This document shows, piece by piece, positions 35,991 to 49,523 of a DNA stretch of 64,000 nucleotides. Position 1 is the stretch's first letter; each line of letters opens with the position of its first letter. The DNA is taken from NCBI GenBank assembly GCA_004794785.1, contig SJOL01006475.1, positions 565,214 to 629,213 on the forward strand. The letters run 5' to 3'. This stretch comes from Opisthorchis felineus. Taxonomy: Eukaryota > Platyhelminthes > Trematoda > Opisthorchiida > Opisthorchiidae. The notes under the pieces were generated by a model that was not told where the DNA came from, searched no databases, and was given only the letters and a program-made list of their open reading frames with translations. The translations under genes and the position numbers were made by a program.

Positions 35991-37211
35991 CAAACTAGCC
36001 GGTATAATTACGTCAGATCAGTAGGAGTACGCTTCATACGAGAGTGATTTGGATACGATAGTCATATGTGTGATTAAAAATATTGCCACGAGTTAAAGAC
36101 CTGAGAGCATAATTTCGTTCATCACATTACTCAGTAACTTGAGTAGTCCAATTTCTTGGACAACCTCAATACGCTTTATGCAGCCATTCATCCAGTGGAT
36201 ACTTTCAGACCTTCTCGTTCGGAAGACTATTGTGCGATTCAAACAAGAGGAAATCAAAGGTCATTTCTTCCACTCTGAAGTAGACAATTGGTCAGAAAGG
36301 CTATAAAAAGTGAACCGCATTAACATCAAGTAGTTTGACGCTTATCCACCACAAATCAGGGTCTCAGCGCACCAAACGTTCTTCGTTGTCATTTAGAACG
36401 TATGCAGTCGGAGGGGTATGGGTAATTTAAAGTTATTCTCTAGTAATTGTAAAGGACTACTGTTTATGCAAAACTCAGGGATCTACAATGTCGGCTGATG
36501 CCTACTAACTTGTGTCTAAAAATGTGCCACACAAAATGAGACACTCGTCTGTTCGCAAGTCCTGGAGTTCAGTAATTTTTGCACCATCCACCTTCGACGA
36601 AAAATAACTAGTTACGACTGAGAAGTACAAAAAATGTCCCGTTTTAGGATGGTTTGTCCTTCATAGGAAAGGAGGAATCTTTAATTTCTAAAAGTAGTTT
36701 ACTCCCATATTCCTAAGAGCAAACCCAGCGCAGGTTTTGGTATTTAAAGGTAATATCTGGCTGATTTTTCTTTCACTTTCGCTTATCTTAGCGAGCACCC
36801 ACAAAAGATTTAAAAAGTTAAACAACATGCTCGTAAAATACCACTCTAAAATTTGAAAATTTGAGAGCACTTATTGCTACATCTTCCTTACTTGAAGAAA
36901 GAATCACGATTGAAACCCTCCGATCTCTAGGTCACTTTTATGTTTTTCATAGAACTGGTAGAAAGCCCTTATCTGTGGCTTACTTTCTGAACTCACTCCC
37001 GAAATACACTGCAGTTGCATTAAGGGTGCCTCAGCCTGTGAGTCGTTGACCAAATACACGTTGAAAGTTCGAGGTTGCTGATTGCTGGCACGTTCGCTCA
37101 CCTGGCATCTGACTTATTTCACGGAGGACAGGAATACAGGCGGCGGGTTTTACCGAAAAGATCATTAAAGCCATTAAAGCCTCTACCTGTCCGCATTTAT
37201 ACATTAGTAAC
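35991..37211. other. No recognised gene
   Basis: Overlapping open stretches on both strands at 36861-37101 have no motif. Otherwise unremarkable DNA. Confidence 0.5.
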
Positions 37212-37386
37212 CTGCTTTGTCACAATCAGTCCAATAACCCAAATTGTCTAACCAGTTCCATTCTGTTAGCACTAAATTGGCAGATGAACTGTCAGGCACG
37301 TTCAGCCAGTCATTGAATGTGTCGTAGTCTCCTTGACCCATTAGCCCACCTCGTGGTTTCGTTGGGCTTATGAATATATCATCAAA
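37212..37386 (-). CDS. Possible exon, unknown protein (minus chain, fourth)
   Basis: The open segment reads FDDIFISPTKPRGGLMGQGD and continues to NLVLTEWNWLDNLGYW, acidic and tryptophan-rich. The donor is CAAAGCAG|GTTACT (phase 1). The acceptor is weak (ATGACTGAG). With that acceptor the entry phase is 0, matching the exit of the exon at 42.43 kb. No domain is recognised. Confidence 0.28.
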
Positions 37387-39321
37387 CTCAGTCATTACCA
37401 TCAAAATACTCAAACAGTTCAAAAGTACATTTTGGATAGATTCTCGACCTGAGAGACTAGACGGCTTTAAAAAACGAGAGTTTTTCTGAAACAGCTGCTG
37501 AATACTAAAGCAAAGTCAGGTAACAGTATGTAATCGAGGTAGATTAATCAGTACACTAAACCTGAATTGGTTGATGCTGTGAAAGTGAGCCTAGGGTCAA
37601 CTACACTGCCTAATGGCGTCAATCGAAAGCTTCGACTATGGTTCTTTTAAATGCGTTAGACTAAGACCCACAAAATTACGCAGCTCTTGGACGGAACAAA
37701 AGTGACGGTCCATGTGTTTAATAGATCCAGTAAAAAGCCAACAAGCAAGGATAACCAAAAAACTCATGCGGCAACGCTTCTACGTAGAAATAATGAAGCT
37801 GGGAATCCCGTTACCTAACTTCAGACAGAATTCAGACTGCCTAAATATGTGAGTGGTTTCAAACAGTAGAGATCATAAATTTAGCGGGACATCCGAGAAG
37901 AAGTGATGGCCTATCTGGACAAGACACCACGAAAGAATTTAGTCATGAATTATCCAAATAACCGCGGTCTCCTGTACAGTGGGACTTATATGGGAGCAGT
38001 TCATGCGATCCAACCAGCCAGGTTGTAAAAAAGTGAAAATAAATGTAAAAACTTGCAAATATACTTTTTCAATGTCACATTCGATGGATTTACCAGAGTT
38101 TACTAACTTATATACAGCCGCTGATAAAAAGTTCGTTTATTCTTCGATCAAAGGTTTTTAGATGGTGCAAAATAAGCATTTAACATTAACCAAATTTGAG
38201 AACATCGTCTCTCAGTACGATCTGGATTTTTTTCCTTTCTACCGCCCGTATGTTAAAGCACACCCGTCAATACCATCACTCGTTCATACCATGCGTTCTG
38301 TACAAGCCATATTTATATGTTAAATTTTTAGGAACAACGAGAGAAAACTTAGAGCATCTTACACATCCATAAGAAGGCATTCCTCACAAACATCTATGAA
38401 ACATTTGACGGATCACCTCTTAGATTTCACTAATTGCACATGCACACACCACACCGAGAATCTCATGTTTTACCCACCTGCCCAGAAAAAACACCCACTT
38501 TAGACACCGCTCAAGCAGTCACGTGTAAGAGATCCAGTAGGAATCCATGTTCCCTTAGTTGATTACCTAATTTTGTCCCACTATTATTAGTCCACAATGT
38601 ACAAATATTTCACAAAGATTAATTTTTGCATAGACAGAACTAACACTACTGCAATGGATGAATCTAGTCGAGATGAACCATAGTTAACATTAAACTGGGC
38701 TACTTAGGTCTCCATTAGCTTGGAAGCCACAGGTGCGTAGATTTGTAGTCGACAATTGACGCAGTGGCTTTGAAAAGCAAAGCTTTTCGGTATTGTCTGT
38801 AAAACATCAGATAACTGAATTTCCATAAGATGCAAACTCAGCCTGCGGGATATCAAACCCGTTAAGCTCTACGGGGGTGGATTAAATGATCATTAACTAA
38901 CAGACTGTCGAAATTTAATGGTGAATACTATTGACCGTCAATGATTTCTTCGGGAGGCAAGTACCGATTATAATCTCATTTTCCACTTCTTCCACCCTGC
39001 TAAATTTTCATAAATAATGAGTTTGTTCCAGTTTAGCGGTATTAACAGCTCGATAACACTTGTTCATTTATTCCATGAAGCAGTTCCCCCTTCACAAATT
39101 TCAGCAGATCCCATGCCATGCGAAGCAAACTAATGGCGCAATTAAGCTGAAAGTGATCTTCTGAAAACCAAGTCTATGACTTATCTATTACTATCAGCTC
39201 AAAAACTAACAAGTATTTCCGTCCGGGGTCTCGCCGTTCTCTATGAATTTGGCTTTATGTAGGCTTGTAATAAGTATTGATTGAACGAAAATTATTTTGT
39301 TGGCTTTATTCTTTAATGTAG
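37387..39321. other. No recognised gene
   Basis: AT-rich, with only short open stretches (for example 37979-38161 on plus). Nothing supports a gene or element. Confidence 0.5.
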
Positions 39322-39570
39322 ACTCGGATTGTCGTTGCAAAAACAGCGTAATGACTTAATTTGTGTAAGGCAGACAGATTTTACAAGTTTCGAGATCCAA
39401 ATAAAAATCAGTATCCAAAAGTTAGAAGACCTCTGTGGATGGCCTATTATACTAACTTGTCGGGTTTTACGGCAAGGCTCACACGCTAGACAGTGTGAAA
39501 CGTTGTTTCTTTCACTTACGCTACTGAGAGCTAGGACACAACGTTACCTGCCCTTCAGATGCATGTTTAA
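39322..39570 (+). CDS. Possible exon, unknown protein (plus chain, first)
   Basis: This has the best splice frame among the unassigned pieces. The acceptor is TTTATTCTTTAATGTAG and the donor is TTTAA|GTAAGTAC, with 249 open bases between them. The peptide contains KISIQKLEDLCGWPIILTC and SLTLLRARTQRYLPF. It is rich in leucine and cysteine, with no recognised domain. The exit phase is 2, matching the entry of the next plus-strand candidate at 41.50 kb. Confidence 0.38.
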
Positions 39571-41502
39571 GTAAGTACTACTGGTCAAGTTTGTTGGGTG
39601 ATCCAATTTATTCAGCTTATAAAGAAACAAATCTCTCTCGGCAAACAAAAAACTCGTCTGAAACTCTTGAATTTTACACTCTATTGAGCAGGAAATCCTG
39701 GCTAAGATTTACACATACGACCCGTTTGTGCAGTACTGATAAGAACACAGAATGATACTATTTAAAACAACATTTGTGCCAAGGAAGTATGAGGTTGGCT
39801 TAGATCGTGCTTCTGGCCGCAGTAAGCTTACCAAGTCTAACATGTCACTCGTCCTAAATTACCACATTCAATTGAAGTTGCATGACACTCTCTGACGCGG
39901 AATTCCGTCTCAGCGGGTTCTCATATAAAGCGTCATCGTATCAGATATGAGTGTTCTCGTTAGAAGCTGATTACCTCCAGAAATGTTTAGAAACAGATAC
40001 GTGCCCTCCTAACAACTCCGTTTTATAAGAATTATCAAGCAGAACGAAGATATGTTTTCGTACTTGATTCTAAGTATACAAAAATGGGAAGTTAAATCAG
40101 GCCAGTGTCTAGTGAACTTTTTGCGCTGTAATGAGTTTTAAAATTACGGCAGCCACCTGAAGATTTTTTATCGTGGCGCACAGTCTTTGGGTAATTCTTC
40201 AACAGTGTGCGTAAGCAATTTTTTACCTGTGTAGATTACAGAAGATCTCCAGAGTAGAATAGGGCATTTTCCAGATGTAGAAAACGCCTTAACTCAGATC
40301 ATAGTTTAAAATGAAAGTAAGAATTTCACTGTGTCTACATAATCTTGAAACCGTTAATGCGTGTCAGAATAATTCAGGTCTACCTGTATAAGTGTACCAA
40401 TCAGGAAGAAACTAGGAAAGAAGCCACCAAAAGTGATTCAGTTTGTTCCACAACCTTACCAAGGTTTTTGTAAACAACGCTAGCGTCATTCTATGGAGAT
40501 CAGTTCTGCATGAATGCATATTCGGATTGCATCTCGAATGACGCACTGCTTTACGATTGAGAAATCCGGTAGTGTAGTGCATCTGGTGCCCCTCTACTAG
40601 ACCAGCCAACCAAAAAATTTGCCACAAACTACACTTAACAGCTTATCACCAGGTGGGCACAGATCTGCACACTGACGGTAAGTTTGTTAATTGGAACATG
40701 AAAAATCGTGCATAGTTCCGCTTTAGTGTTGTTTAATTAAAAACGATGCACTGACGTTCAGGTTGAGCCCTTCCAGTGGAGAGAGAGAGAACTCGGTTTT
40801 TTTTAACTCAGTTGCTTTAGTCATTTTGTATTCTTTATGGTGGTAGACTTTTATCCAACCAATCTTAGTAGGCGAACCAAAGTAAGTGACCTAGCCGGGT
40901 TGGCCTAGCAGGTAGGAATCAAGTGGTTTAAAGCAGCACATTTTTGCTGCCTTTAGTTGTGAAATTACTCTCGCATTAAGACCGAATATTCAAAGACTCA
41001 GCAGGTTGGTGCACTGCTCGCAAATAAACAGACAAACACTGAAGGAAGCACTACAGTTTCCCCGCAGATAGCATACTTTGATGAGAAAACAAGGAAGTCC
41101 CATGTTGCTACATTTTAGCGCGCCTGTCTGATGCTTCACGGAGTACGCGATTTCCGGTGGAACAATACAGTCCTTCTATTGTATTTACCTTGCTTATTCG
41201 TATTTAAGCTATGGCCAATTTCTTACTCCACCGTCCAACCAAATAATTGGTTCTGGAAAAATTACGGCAGATCGATATTTAACAGCAGTTTAGGGCTTGA
41301 CCATTCATCTTCTTGATGTAACGGCGCAGGTCGTGTTGGCCTGTGAAATGCAGGCCTGGTTTTAAAGGCCGGAAAACCTGGTATCCAGAACAAATAAATT
41401 TTTCTCAGTATCACATGCAATACAAAACACCATTTAAGCAAAAGAGAAAGTTTCGAGGTTATTGCTACTTTTTTTTCCATGGCGATCCGGTATGGTGAAC
41501 AG
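39571..41502. other. No recognised gene
   Basis: A minus-strand stretch at 40412-40627 ends in RLWNKLN, reminiscent of LINE C-termini, but it is too short to call. GAGAGAGAGA and T-rich runs occur near 40780-40805. Confidence 0.45.
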
Positions 41503-41640
41503 CACTCTCTATGTGGAAGCTTCAGACCTCAGCTTTTTTGGACGAACTTGCCCATGGTTAACCCTAGTCCATGAAAGCACTATTGGTGTCGATGTTTTTA
41601 ACTGCACCGATCCATCAGAGAGCCAGCAGCCTCCACGTTT
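41503..41640 (+). CDS. Possible exon, unknown protein (plus chain, second)
   Basis: The T8CC tract at about 41469-41478 is followed by no AG until GGTGAACAG, giving a credible acceptor. The donor is CGTTT|GTAAGTCC. The peptide reads TLYVEASDLSFFGRTCPWL and then HESTIGVDVFNCTDPSES, which has the look of an extracellular domain with one sequon (NCT). Phases are 2 in and 2 out. No family is recognised. Confidence 0.38.
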
Positions 41641-42432
41641 GTAAGTCCACTAAGTGCCTCGAAACCAAACTATGTTTGCAACCCTGAGCGTAGCCATCAA
41701 AAATTACAAGGATTGTGATAAAAAAATATCTAACTTATTTTAAACGTATTAGCCTTTCCCTGTAATTTATACATGCCCAAAACAGGGCGTCTCCAGCTAA
41801 GTGGACTTCAAGTGACCTGTCATTTGAAGCAGTAACCGTATCCGCTAGGTCAACTTAAACTTTTAACGTGGGTCAAATTTTGGTGAAGGAAAAGACAGAA
41901 ATTTCAGTACCTCTCGCAAAAAGAATCCCTATTCATGGCAATCTATTCCATACCAAACATCTATTTTACTGGTCGTCAAATGGGGGTAGGCCAAGTAATT
42001 TTCATTTTTCAAATAGCTTCAAGTTGCCTCGCGCACCCCGAATACACAAACGTTGGGAAGCAACGCCACGATTAGTCTTACCACTTCCATCCCTCCCCGC
42101 ATTTTGACAAATTCAGTGTTAATAACCGCGTGTAGGATTATAACGCAGACCAGTAGCTCGTTTGCAGTCCTGAATAAAAGTGGCATTTCGATTCGTAATT
42201 GTTTGTTTGCTAGTTGCCATCGCCTGTGGATGAGGTAGGACTGTATTGCTTTCAAAGGTATTCGTAGGAGACTGGGCTGGGATGATAGCCAGGTTAGTCA
42301 AGCGGACTTCCAAGGATGAAGTTCACTCCAAATATCTATACGCAAGCAGAAAGAAAACAATAGGAATTAATAGCGAAATGCACTAGATTAATAACTAATT
42401 TTCTTTCGACTGGCGACTCTGCTAAAACTTAC
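41641..42432. other. No recognised gene
   Basis: Both strands are open in parts of 42019-42313, without splice or motif support. Confidence 0.45.
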
Positions 42433-42590
42433 CTGAATCGACCGTTCACTGTAATCTTTAACTGAATGTGATGCACAAATGCTGCCTTTAGTTGCTGAAA
42501 AATATTCGACAACCCACAACCGGTTTTGCCCTCCTCCGGGTGGATCAAGTAGACACAATCCCTTAGTTTTGGTCAACCTTAAGTTCGCAT
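42433..42590 (-). CDS. Possible exon, unknown protein (minus chain, third)
   Basis: A strong acceptor (AACCCCGAATCTTTCGCAG) and a strong donor (TTCAG|GTAAGTTTT) bound 158 open bases. The peptide reads LTKTKGLCLLDPPGGGQNRL and then VVEYFSATKGS. The glycine-rich GGGQNRLWVVE recalls the start of beta-propeller or HHIP-like repeats, but this is only a visual resemblance. The entry phase is 1 and the exit phase 0. The entry fits the exit of the 45.12-kb candidate. Confidence 0.42.
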
Positions 42591-45116
42591 CTGCGAAAGA
42601 TTCGGGGTTCAAATAGAATATTAGCTTGGCAGAAACCCGAAAAATGCAACTCAAAAAGAACGGAATCGAGATTGGGCTGCCCAAGAGTTCCTATACTCCT
42701 CATAATTGGTGCGCTCCATTAAAACAAAAACCTGGACTGGTCAAGAGAATATGTGCGTCAACTAAGTTTACATATGCCCCCTCCATACGTACTGCAAAGT
42801 AGAGAGATAAAAATCTTCCGTATCTAGTATCTCGACAAATTTTATCCTTCCAGGAAAAACAACGAATTTTTAATCCAATACGTCCTAACTTAGGGCATGT
42901 TCAGGCCTAAGGAGGACTGGCCAAATGATAGTTACACTGATGGGTCCATAAGTGGCACGTTAATTTATGTATGAATGCTTTTGTACGGTGCCAGCATCTT
43001 AGCAGTTTTACTTCAAATTAGTTGGGGTCCTGGCCTGTTTGTATATATCTAAGCTGCAACGTAGGTTTTTCTTAAAACGTTTGGCTACATTCCTCTTCGT
43101 CTGTCGGGCCCATTTCTACGGTGATTAAATGATGCGTATAGAAGTACAGCCCTTCAAATAAACTAGGCTCCACAACGACGGTGATGTCAACTGGCACGCA
43201 CACATCTGCCCCTCATTTTACCAAATTAAGGATGTCAACCACAACCACATGGACTTGCCAGTTGAAATTTACTGCTTCACTGGAGTGTAACTGACTTACA
43301 AATTTGTCGACTTGGATAACGTAAAGATAACATATTTCACATGTTTCGGACTGAAACTAATGCAAAAAATTGAATGAGCTGCGCGATGTGATGACACAAA
43401 TCTTCAGAGTTATCGGTAAACGTCTAAATAGAAAAGTTTATTGACTAATATTTTAAACAACATTAGTGATTTAATGGAAGGGGAAAATGGTTTGTAATAA
43501 TATTTCCGTCGCTAAAAGAGAAAAAAACATTGAGATAGCCGACCAACATCGAAAACATGTACAAATTACTCATGAAAATAATCTGCCTAGAGTTAATGAA
43601 ATTTTGAGTAGGACGCAGCTGATATTTGAGTTATGTTATTCTATGACTAAACGATTTACAAAAATACACGGAAAACAAGCGTGGTCCGGTCACAGAACCC
43701 TCTTGCTAGTGAAAAATATATTGTGAAAGTAAACAGCGCAGTGTTAAATTTTCCTAGCGGGTGCGGTCAGAGGCATTTGCCAGCTAGTGATAACACCGAG
43801 GTTGGTCGTGTTTTGAACTGTCAGCAAAAAATGGTCTAAAGTATTCAAAGTGTCTCTTACCTAATGCAAACGCGTCTCTACAAAATAACAATTAATTTGG
43901 GATACGATTCGGTTTCAGGGCCTTTGAGGAACTCGATTTGCGTTTAGAAGACCTTCAGGATTATCAACTCTAACAGAAGCCTGAAGTGCGCTGATGGATT
44001 TCTGCGCACAGAAGATCACGCCACATTGCGCTGTTGGCGCCTGCAACCAACTTAAAGACTTATAAGAGATGCTAAACCATAGTGGCACCTGTAAAATAAA
44101 GTCCAGCCGTCAATATAATCCAACAATATATACTCGTGAAGGAGGCCCATTTACAAAACTTAAGGCAGAATTTATCTCGTAATAAATCTTTAAACATTAC
44201 TAAGTATACTACCGATATCCGGCGAATTGGAGCTTTCAGGTGGTGCGCGTTGATTTTTCGGTTACTTATTACTTTCATAGTAAACCGATATGGAACTGAG
44301 TTTTCTAGAATTCTGGGCTTTAATCCATTGGTTCTTCTGTCTAAGGGCATAGGGTGAATAATTTATACACACTTTCTTCCCTTCTATAAAGTAAATACCT
44401 TTCTAGTTGATTTGTTCGTGTGTCATCTGGTAAGTCCACCTGCTTAAGAAATGAAGATGTTTTCCTATCATTGACAATGAACATATTGTAGCTTTTGAAA
44501 TGTGAAGTTAAATTTTGTGGAAATTTTTGCGTCCTATATAAATACTGGCACCATATCACTGCCATCTGAAGTTTCTATCATTCAACCTTCAGAATCTACA
44601 ATAATTAAAACAATACTGCAGATGCGCTTGATGTTAACACCACCCACACTGTGTTTTTTATTGAAATCCATATTTCTAACTTAAAAGGACGTCTATCGTC
44701 TCCAAATAATAGGCCGTTGTCATACGCGCTTTTACTCTGCAACCAGTATGCAAAGCGAGCCACATCAGTGTGAAGTCATTTTGGTAACAAATTTCCAGGG
44801 TGCGTGCCGATGCTCCCGGTAATGTTGACAGTTGTGACAATTATGTTACAAAAGCAAACTAATGCAGATGATGCGAGTGTATGCTGAAAAAAATTTAGAG
44901 CGTTTCGCACGTAAATAGGAAACTACAGGATACGCCTGCTGCCAAATGTCGGGTGGAAATTGTAGTCTCTTTTGAAGAACATTTCATCTAGCAAGCAGAA
45001 GTTATTTGCTCTGACTGATCCTGTTGAATTCGATTAAAGATCCTGGCAGTGGATGTGGTGAACAAAAAAACAGAAATTTAAACAGCTTGAAAAGAGCGGA
45101 CGGAAGGAATTCGCAC
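42591..45116. other. No recognised gene
   Basis: A plus-strand ATG ORF at 43487-43726 (79 codons, Kozak-like GAAAATGG) would encode a charged, probably helical peptide, without known motifs. Both strands are open at 44072-44357. Neither has other support. Confidence 0.4.
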
Positions 45117-45237
45117 CTGAAAATCTCTCTACATCCAGCGAGATATATCTAGCCAGTACTACAAGTTGCTTCATGTCCCAAGAACGCTGCTTGTCGTAGT
45201 AATTTTCCTGACTCTGTGACTTATGTTTGCACAATAT
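45117..45237 (-). CDS. Possible exon, unknown protein (minus chain, second)
   Basis: A pyrimidine-rich acceptor (GATGCTCTCCTGTGTAG) and a donor TTTTCAG|GTGCGAAT bound 121 open bases. The peptide reads KSQSQENYYDKQRSWDMKQL and then VVLARYISLDVERFS, amphipathic and soluble-looking. Phases are 0 in and 1 out. No family is recognised. Confidence 0.4.
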
Positions 45238-47920
45238 CTACACAGGAGAGCATCGATATGGTCAATCAGGTGCCAGGTACCTTCTTAGCAGATCGTCAAA
45301 ATGTTTAGACAGCATGATATATACAGAAGATAAGACTATTTACTGTCAGTTTTACTCACTTTCCTCCACAATCATCTGACCACGCTGCAGTATTTCAGCC
45401 AATTAGCTAGGAGACATGGTCTCCAAAGTTGCATATAGAGATGAGCGCCAACATATTTGAGAGAATTGTAGAACACCAAGAAATGTGGTATGCATGAATA
45501 TCTGGTTTTGAAAACCCAAAAAATAACTAACGAAATCCAACAAATTTCTTTTGCCTGGTTTAACATGTGGTAAGGTTGACATCCTAACATGCTGCTTGAA
45601 TGAACTTCACACTAGAAATTCCAAAGAGATAAACGTACACGCCGAATTACAAGCAGCCACCGACCATTCCTCCCTAATCTACGCTTATTGGACAATAAAT
45701 TCTCAAATATTATGCACTGCAACAGAACAATTGCATCACCCTATACTAAACCGCTTTATGATATCCAATCTGTCGCGAAGCACCGCTGAACAGAATGTTC
45801 TACTTCTATAGCCAAAAATGTGAGAGACAAAAAGGGGATGTTTGACGGAGCCTCTGTATGAGCCAAAGTAAAGCATAATTTGACACATTAAGGTAGGCCA
45901 ACCCCCTTTCTGCACCTTCTGCTGACATATGGAGTATTTTACTTCTGAACGTCATCAAATGTAGTCATAGAAATCAACAACGCAAAGCCAAATAAGCCGT
46001 TAAGCTATGAAAATAGCTGGTTTTATCCAAAGTTTAGTACTTCATATAAATCCGCTCCGGTGAATGAAGGTGTTACGCAGACTGGCTCTTCTAAGGCGGC
46101 CAAATTAATGAACAGCCAACGTGGTATCAGCGTAAATCCAGCAGCAGACTTTATGGAGATATCACAATCAAACTTTTCAAATTTTTACAAATGCTTAAAT
46201 AACGTGCTACCTCAAGTCAATTTTTATTTTTATTTTCTGCGTCATTTATGTAGGGTGTATTAGGCCTGCGTTGTTAGTCCTTCATCATCCAATTGGATCA
46301 AAAACAGAAGTCTTTAAACATTTCTCTTCCTATACTTACCTTCGAGCCAATTTATGAAATCCAAAGAACTATATTCACCATGAAGCTTAACGTCTTCTTA
46401 ACACAACGTCAGTTGATTTGAGAGGAACCGTTCCTACAAGCGCTCTTGAATCTGACGTGCTTCTTGACGTAAATATTGGTTCTCCTGCTGATTAATCTGG
46501 CAAAACCTCAGCTGCTTAAAAGCCGCATCACCAACGATGTTAGATCGTTTTTCCAAATCACCCGCATCCAAATTTCTGTTAGGAAACCCCTGAGGATTCG
46601 GTATAAATTCGCTGATCCCTCAATATTTCGAAGGGTGTGGGGAACCAGCTTCCATAACAGATGTAAGAGTAAGACTATGTGCTTTAGAACAAAATGTTAC
46701 TTCCCGCAGGGCTCCAAACCAACGAGTTTAATCGCCTGGGGACAAACCGAGACGAATAATCACCATGCTATGACGAAACACAATTTTTGGTGCTTTGGAA
46801 CAGAAACTAAACTGAAATTCCACACTATGCGTATTAGTTAGAAAACGTATCACAGCCAGGAAAATAATACCGATGAAGATACATACATAAGACCTCTTCT
46901 AAAAGGATATTTTCAAGTAGAGATAAGTCTCAAAAAAATCACCTCGTACGCAGAATTGTGAAATTTATCACCATTCAGGCAGGGGACGCAGGCCAAAATG
47001 ATAGATTCGATTTGCTAGAGCGGAGTTAAATCGGAGTCACATAAACAAGAAGTTTTAGCTCCCGGTTTCCTCATAAATGTTTGGGAAAGGACACTCCATT
47101 GCCATTCTTTGGGAGTTTGTTGAAACTGCCGTATACCCGTTGAATAGAATATGGGTTCCTTCCTTATAGTAAATAATGTAATAATAATGCAACAGAGGTT
47201 TGGGATTGTTGGTCTGACTCATAACACTAGAATCGGTCAACTCTAATTGACTCAGATACAAAAGCTTCCTTCAATTCCTATTGCACTTGTGGCATAAACG
47301 AATACGCTGGTAACTAGAACTTCCAAGTCGAAAAAGGATTAGAATACAATGGGCCAACAAAGCAAAGATTCTTATCTAAATGCGATTAGTCTGAGCAGTG
47401 AGAAGAGAGAGTAGAGTACCTCCGAGGAACTCCTGAAAATCGGTTGATCAGACGTTGTTATGCTTGCTAAACAGAAGGTAATCTCGGATGGTCGTCAGAA
47501 TTAAGTTACCTCTTGAAACATGCTTCGGCGTCTTCTAATATGGCAGAACTACCCCTTCAATAGTCGGAATGAAAGGGCAGGTCAACAACGCATGTAATGT
47601 GAAAAGATACGCATGGTGATACGACCCATAATGTGTTGTGGTACAGCTAACGGTCGTAGGCTGGGTTAATAATAGGCTAGCTGCTGGTGAAGGTTACTTC
47701 AGTATCTGGGGACCGGCCTAAATTTAAAGTGTTACTCCTGGATGAGTCACAGCGTTGGATTTTGGAATGTACCCAAATTTGGATGTGAGGAGCGAGAGAT
47801 TTAAGGCGAAGATGCGCTGACTGGATATGGTGGCCAATGGTTCAGAATACTGCTTGCTTACCACACATTAGAGAGGATCAGTACCACTAAGTTTCCAAAG
47901 TTCAAAGTGTTTTCAAAATA
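45238..47920. other. No recognised gene
   Basis: Plus-strand open stretches at 45551-45811 and 46476-46841 (121 codons, no ATG start) have ordinary amino-acid composition but no motifs or paired splice sites. The 47.58-47.84 kb stretch is somewhat richer in G and may be an old repeat that I do not recognise. Confidence 0.4.
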
Positions 47921-48010
47921 CAGTCATTTGCAAAGAAATTTGGCTTTGCGAGAGACTCGCCTGAGACCCAGCTGAATCTCTCGTTTGTGGTGTTTCCAAG
48001 TGTTTGCTTT
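47921..48010 (+). repeat. Copy of the foldback-repeat family
   Basis: CAGTCATTTGCAAAGAAATT, then GAGAGACTCGCCTGAGACCC, AGCTGAATCTCTCGTTTGTG and GTGTTTCC match the 10.84- and 22.8-kb copies in the same module order. The following bases may be more of the element (TTGCTTTGCTGGTTAACCGC). There is no second arm. Confidence 0.7.
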
Positions 48011-48911
48011 GCTGGTTAACCGCGCTACTTGCTACGTGTGCTAAATAAATGTGCTCGCAATAGGTACCAAACATAGAGATTGGGTTCAGAGCACTGTTAA
48101 CTTTGCTGTTAAGCTTGGTAACGTCCGCAATTTGCGACAATTTTTTAAAAAGCGTCATCACATTACTATTTCAGAGCATTTCGAAATGCAAAGTAAGTTT
48201 AGAGCCTAGTGTCGTCTAACCGATCTCATTTGGCAGCTTGATTGCAACTTTGTTTATCTTTTACGCCAAAGAAGTAGTGAAGAAAATTCTAAGACGGAGA
48301 ACACTATTTGCAAATGCATATAGTCAAACACGTTGTAAAGGAGGATTTTGACTTAAGGCACTTGAGTACGGTTCAACAAATTTTTCGGATGAATTCACAA
48401 GTTTTGTGACTGATGGGCTTTGACAAATAACTGTCTCCGTGCAAACATAAATCATACCATTTTCAGCGATGAAAACTGAGGTCTAGATTGTCTACGGAAG
48501 TAACAGATGATAGCAAAGCTGAATACCTAGTAAACCCTGTCTGATAACGCGGTCTGAGAATACTATAGAAAACATGCAGAAAAGATGCAGCAGCTGAGAA
48601 GTACAGACCGAAATTTGACAAATTCTCTTAGATGTGATCAGTCGTGAAAAGTATTTTTTCCGCCAGACTTTTTTTCAGACAGGTTCTTAACTTTTGCTTC
48701 CCCACTGGGAGGGCCGATAAAATTTCCACTGTTCTAGTGTAATATCTGAATGCAGATCCGCTAGGGGAATGTCGAATAAAGACGAATTATATAGTGAAAA
48801 CCTCTGCAGCAGCCAAGCCATAGGGACGAAGTCACTCATGAATTTAGTTAAATGAGTTTGTTTGTATTGTTGGTAACACTAGTGAGAGCAGATCGGTTCT
48901 CCTGTTCATAC
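48011..48911. other. No recognised gene
   Basis: Nothing supportable on either strand. Confidence 0.5.
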
Positions 48912-49075
48912 CTGCGGCCGTGCTCTACTATCACGATTGAGTGTTGCTGTCGTTGCTGAAGCTTCAGTATAACACTCGGGCCACAACAATGTTTGTGGTA
49001 TACAAAACTTCATAGGGCGACTACTACCGGCTGATCCAGTCGGCTGAATGAGTGATTTCGCCGTATTTACCTGAC
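48912..49075 (-). CDS. Possible exon, unknown protein (minus chain, first)
   Basis: A donor GCCGCAG|GTATGAAC closes 164 open bases reading QVNTAKSLIQPTGSAGSSRP and then CYTEASATTATLNRDSRARP, a Ser/Thr/Ala-rich, low-complexity-leaning peptide. The acceptor (GTGAAATAG) has a poor pyrimidine tract; an alternative lies six bases on. The exit phase is 0, fitting the 45.12-kb candidate. Confidence 0.3.
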
Positions 49076-49399
49076 CTATTTCACTTTTACGATAACACAC
49101 AAGCATGCATACATACAACCCTAAATCTTCCCATCAGGAATTAAACGTATGAATTAAAATTAGAAGCAAGGGACATAATAAAAACTGAGCCAATCAACCG
49201 AATTCACTGCACTTCGCCAACGTAATTTATGTAAATATTTTGGACAAATGACAGGAAGTGAAACCAGGACTTCCGAAGAAGCCCGAAAATAAAAGTAATG
49301 GATGAGGTCAACATGGTCTTTACAACTGAATAGAACCCATCGATTTTTCAGCTTTCTTTTTTATGAAGGATTAAATGACGGCTTTGTGGTTATCTTTAG

Positions 49400-49523
49400 T
49401 TGTCGTTCTTGTAATACTATGAACAAGCTTCAGGCCTTCCGGGTGTACAAACGTTTTGACGAACTCGGAATACCCGTAAACCCATCAAGTGCTAACTGTC
49501 CTTCGTACATTTGTCAGTGTTTG
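49400..49523 (+). CDS. Possible exon, unknown protein (plus chain, third)
   Basis: The acceptor is GGTTATCTTTAG and the donor TGTTTG|GTATGG. The peptide reads CRSCNTMNKLQAFRVYKRFD and then GIPVNPSSANCPSYICQC. It is cysteine-rich with C-x2-C and C-x6-C-x-C spacing. Entry phase 2 fits the exit of the 41.50-kb candidate, and exit phase is 0. No known zinc or disulfide domain matches. Confidence 0.3.

Noticed and set aside
40412..40627. Minus-strand ORF ending RLWNKLN, like a LINE C-terminus
   Set aside because: Only a handful of residues match and no other LINE sequence adjoins it.
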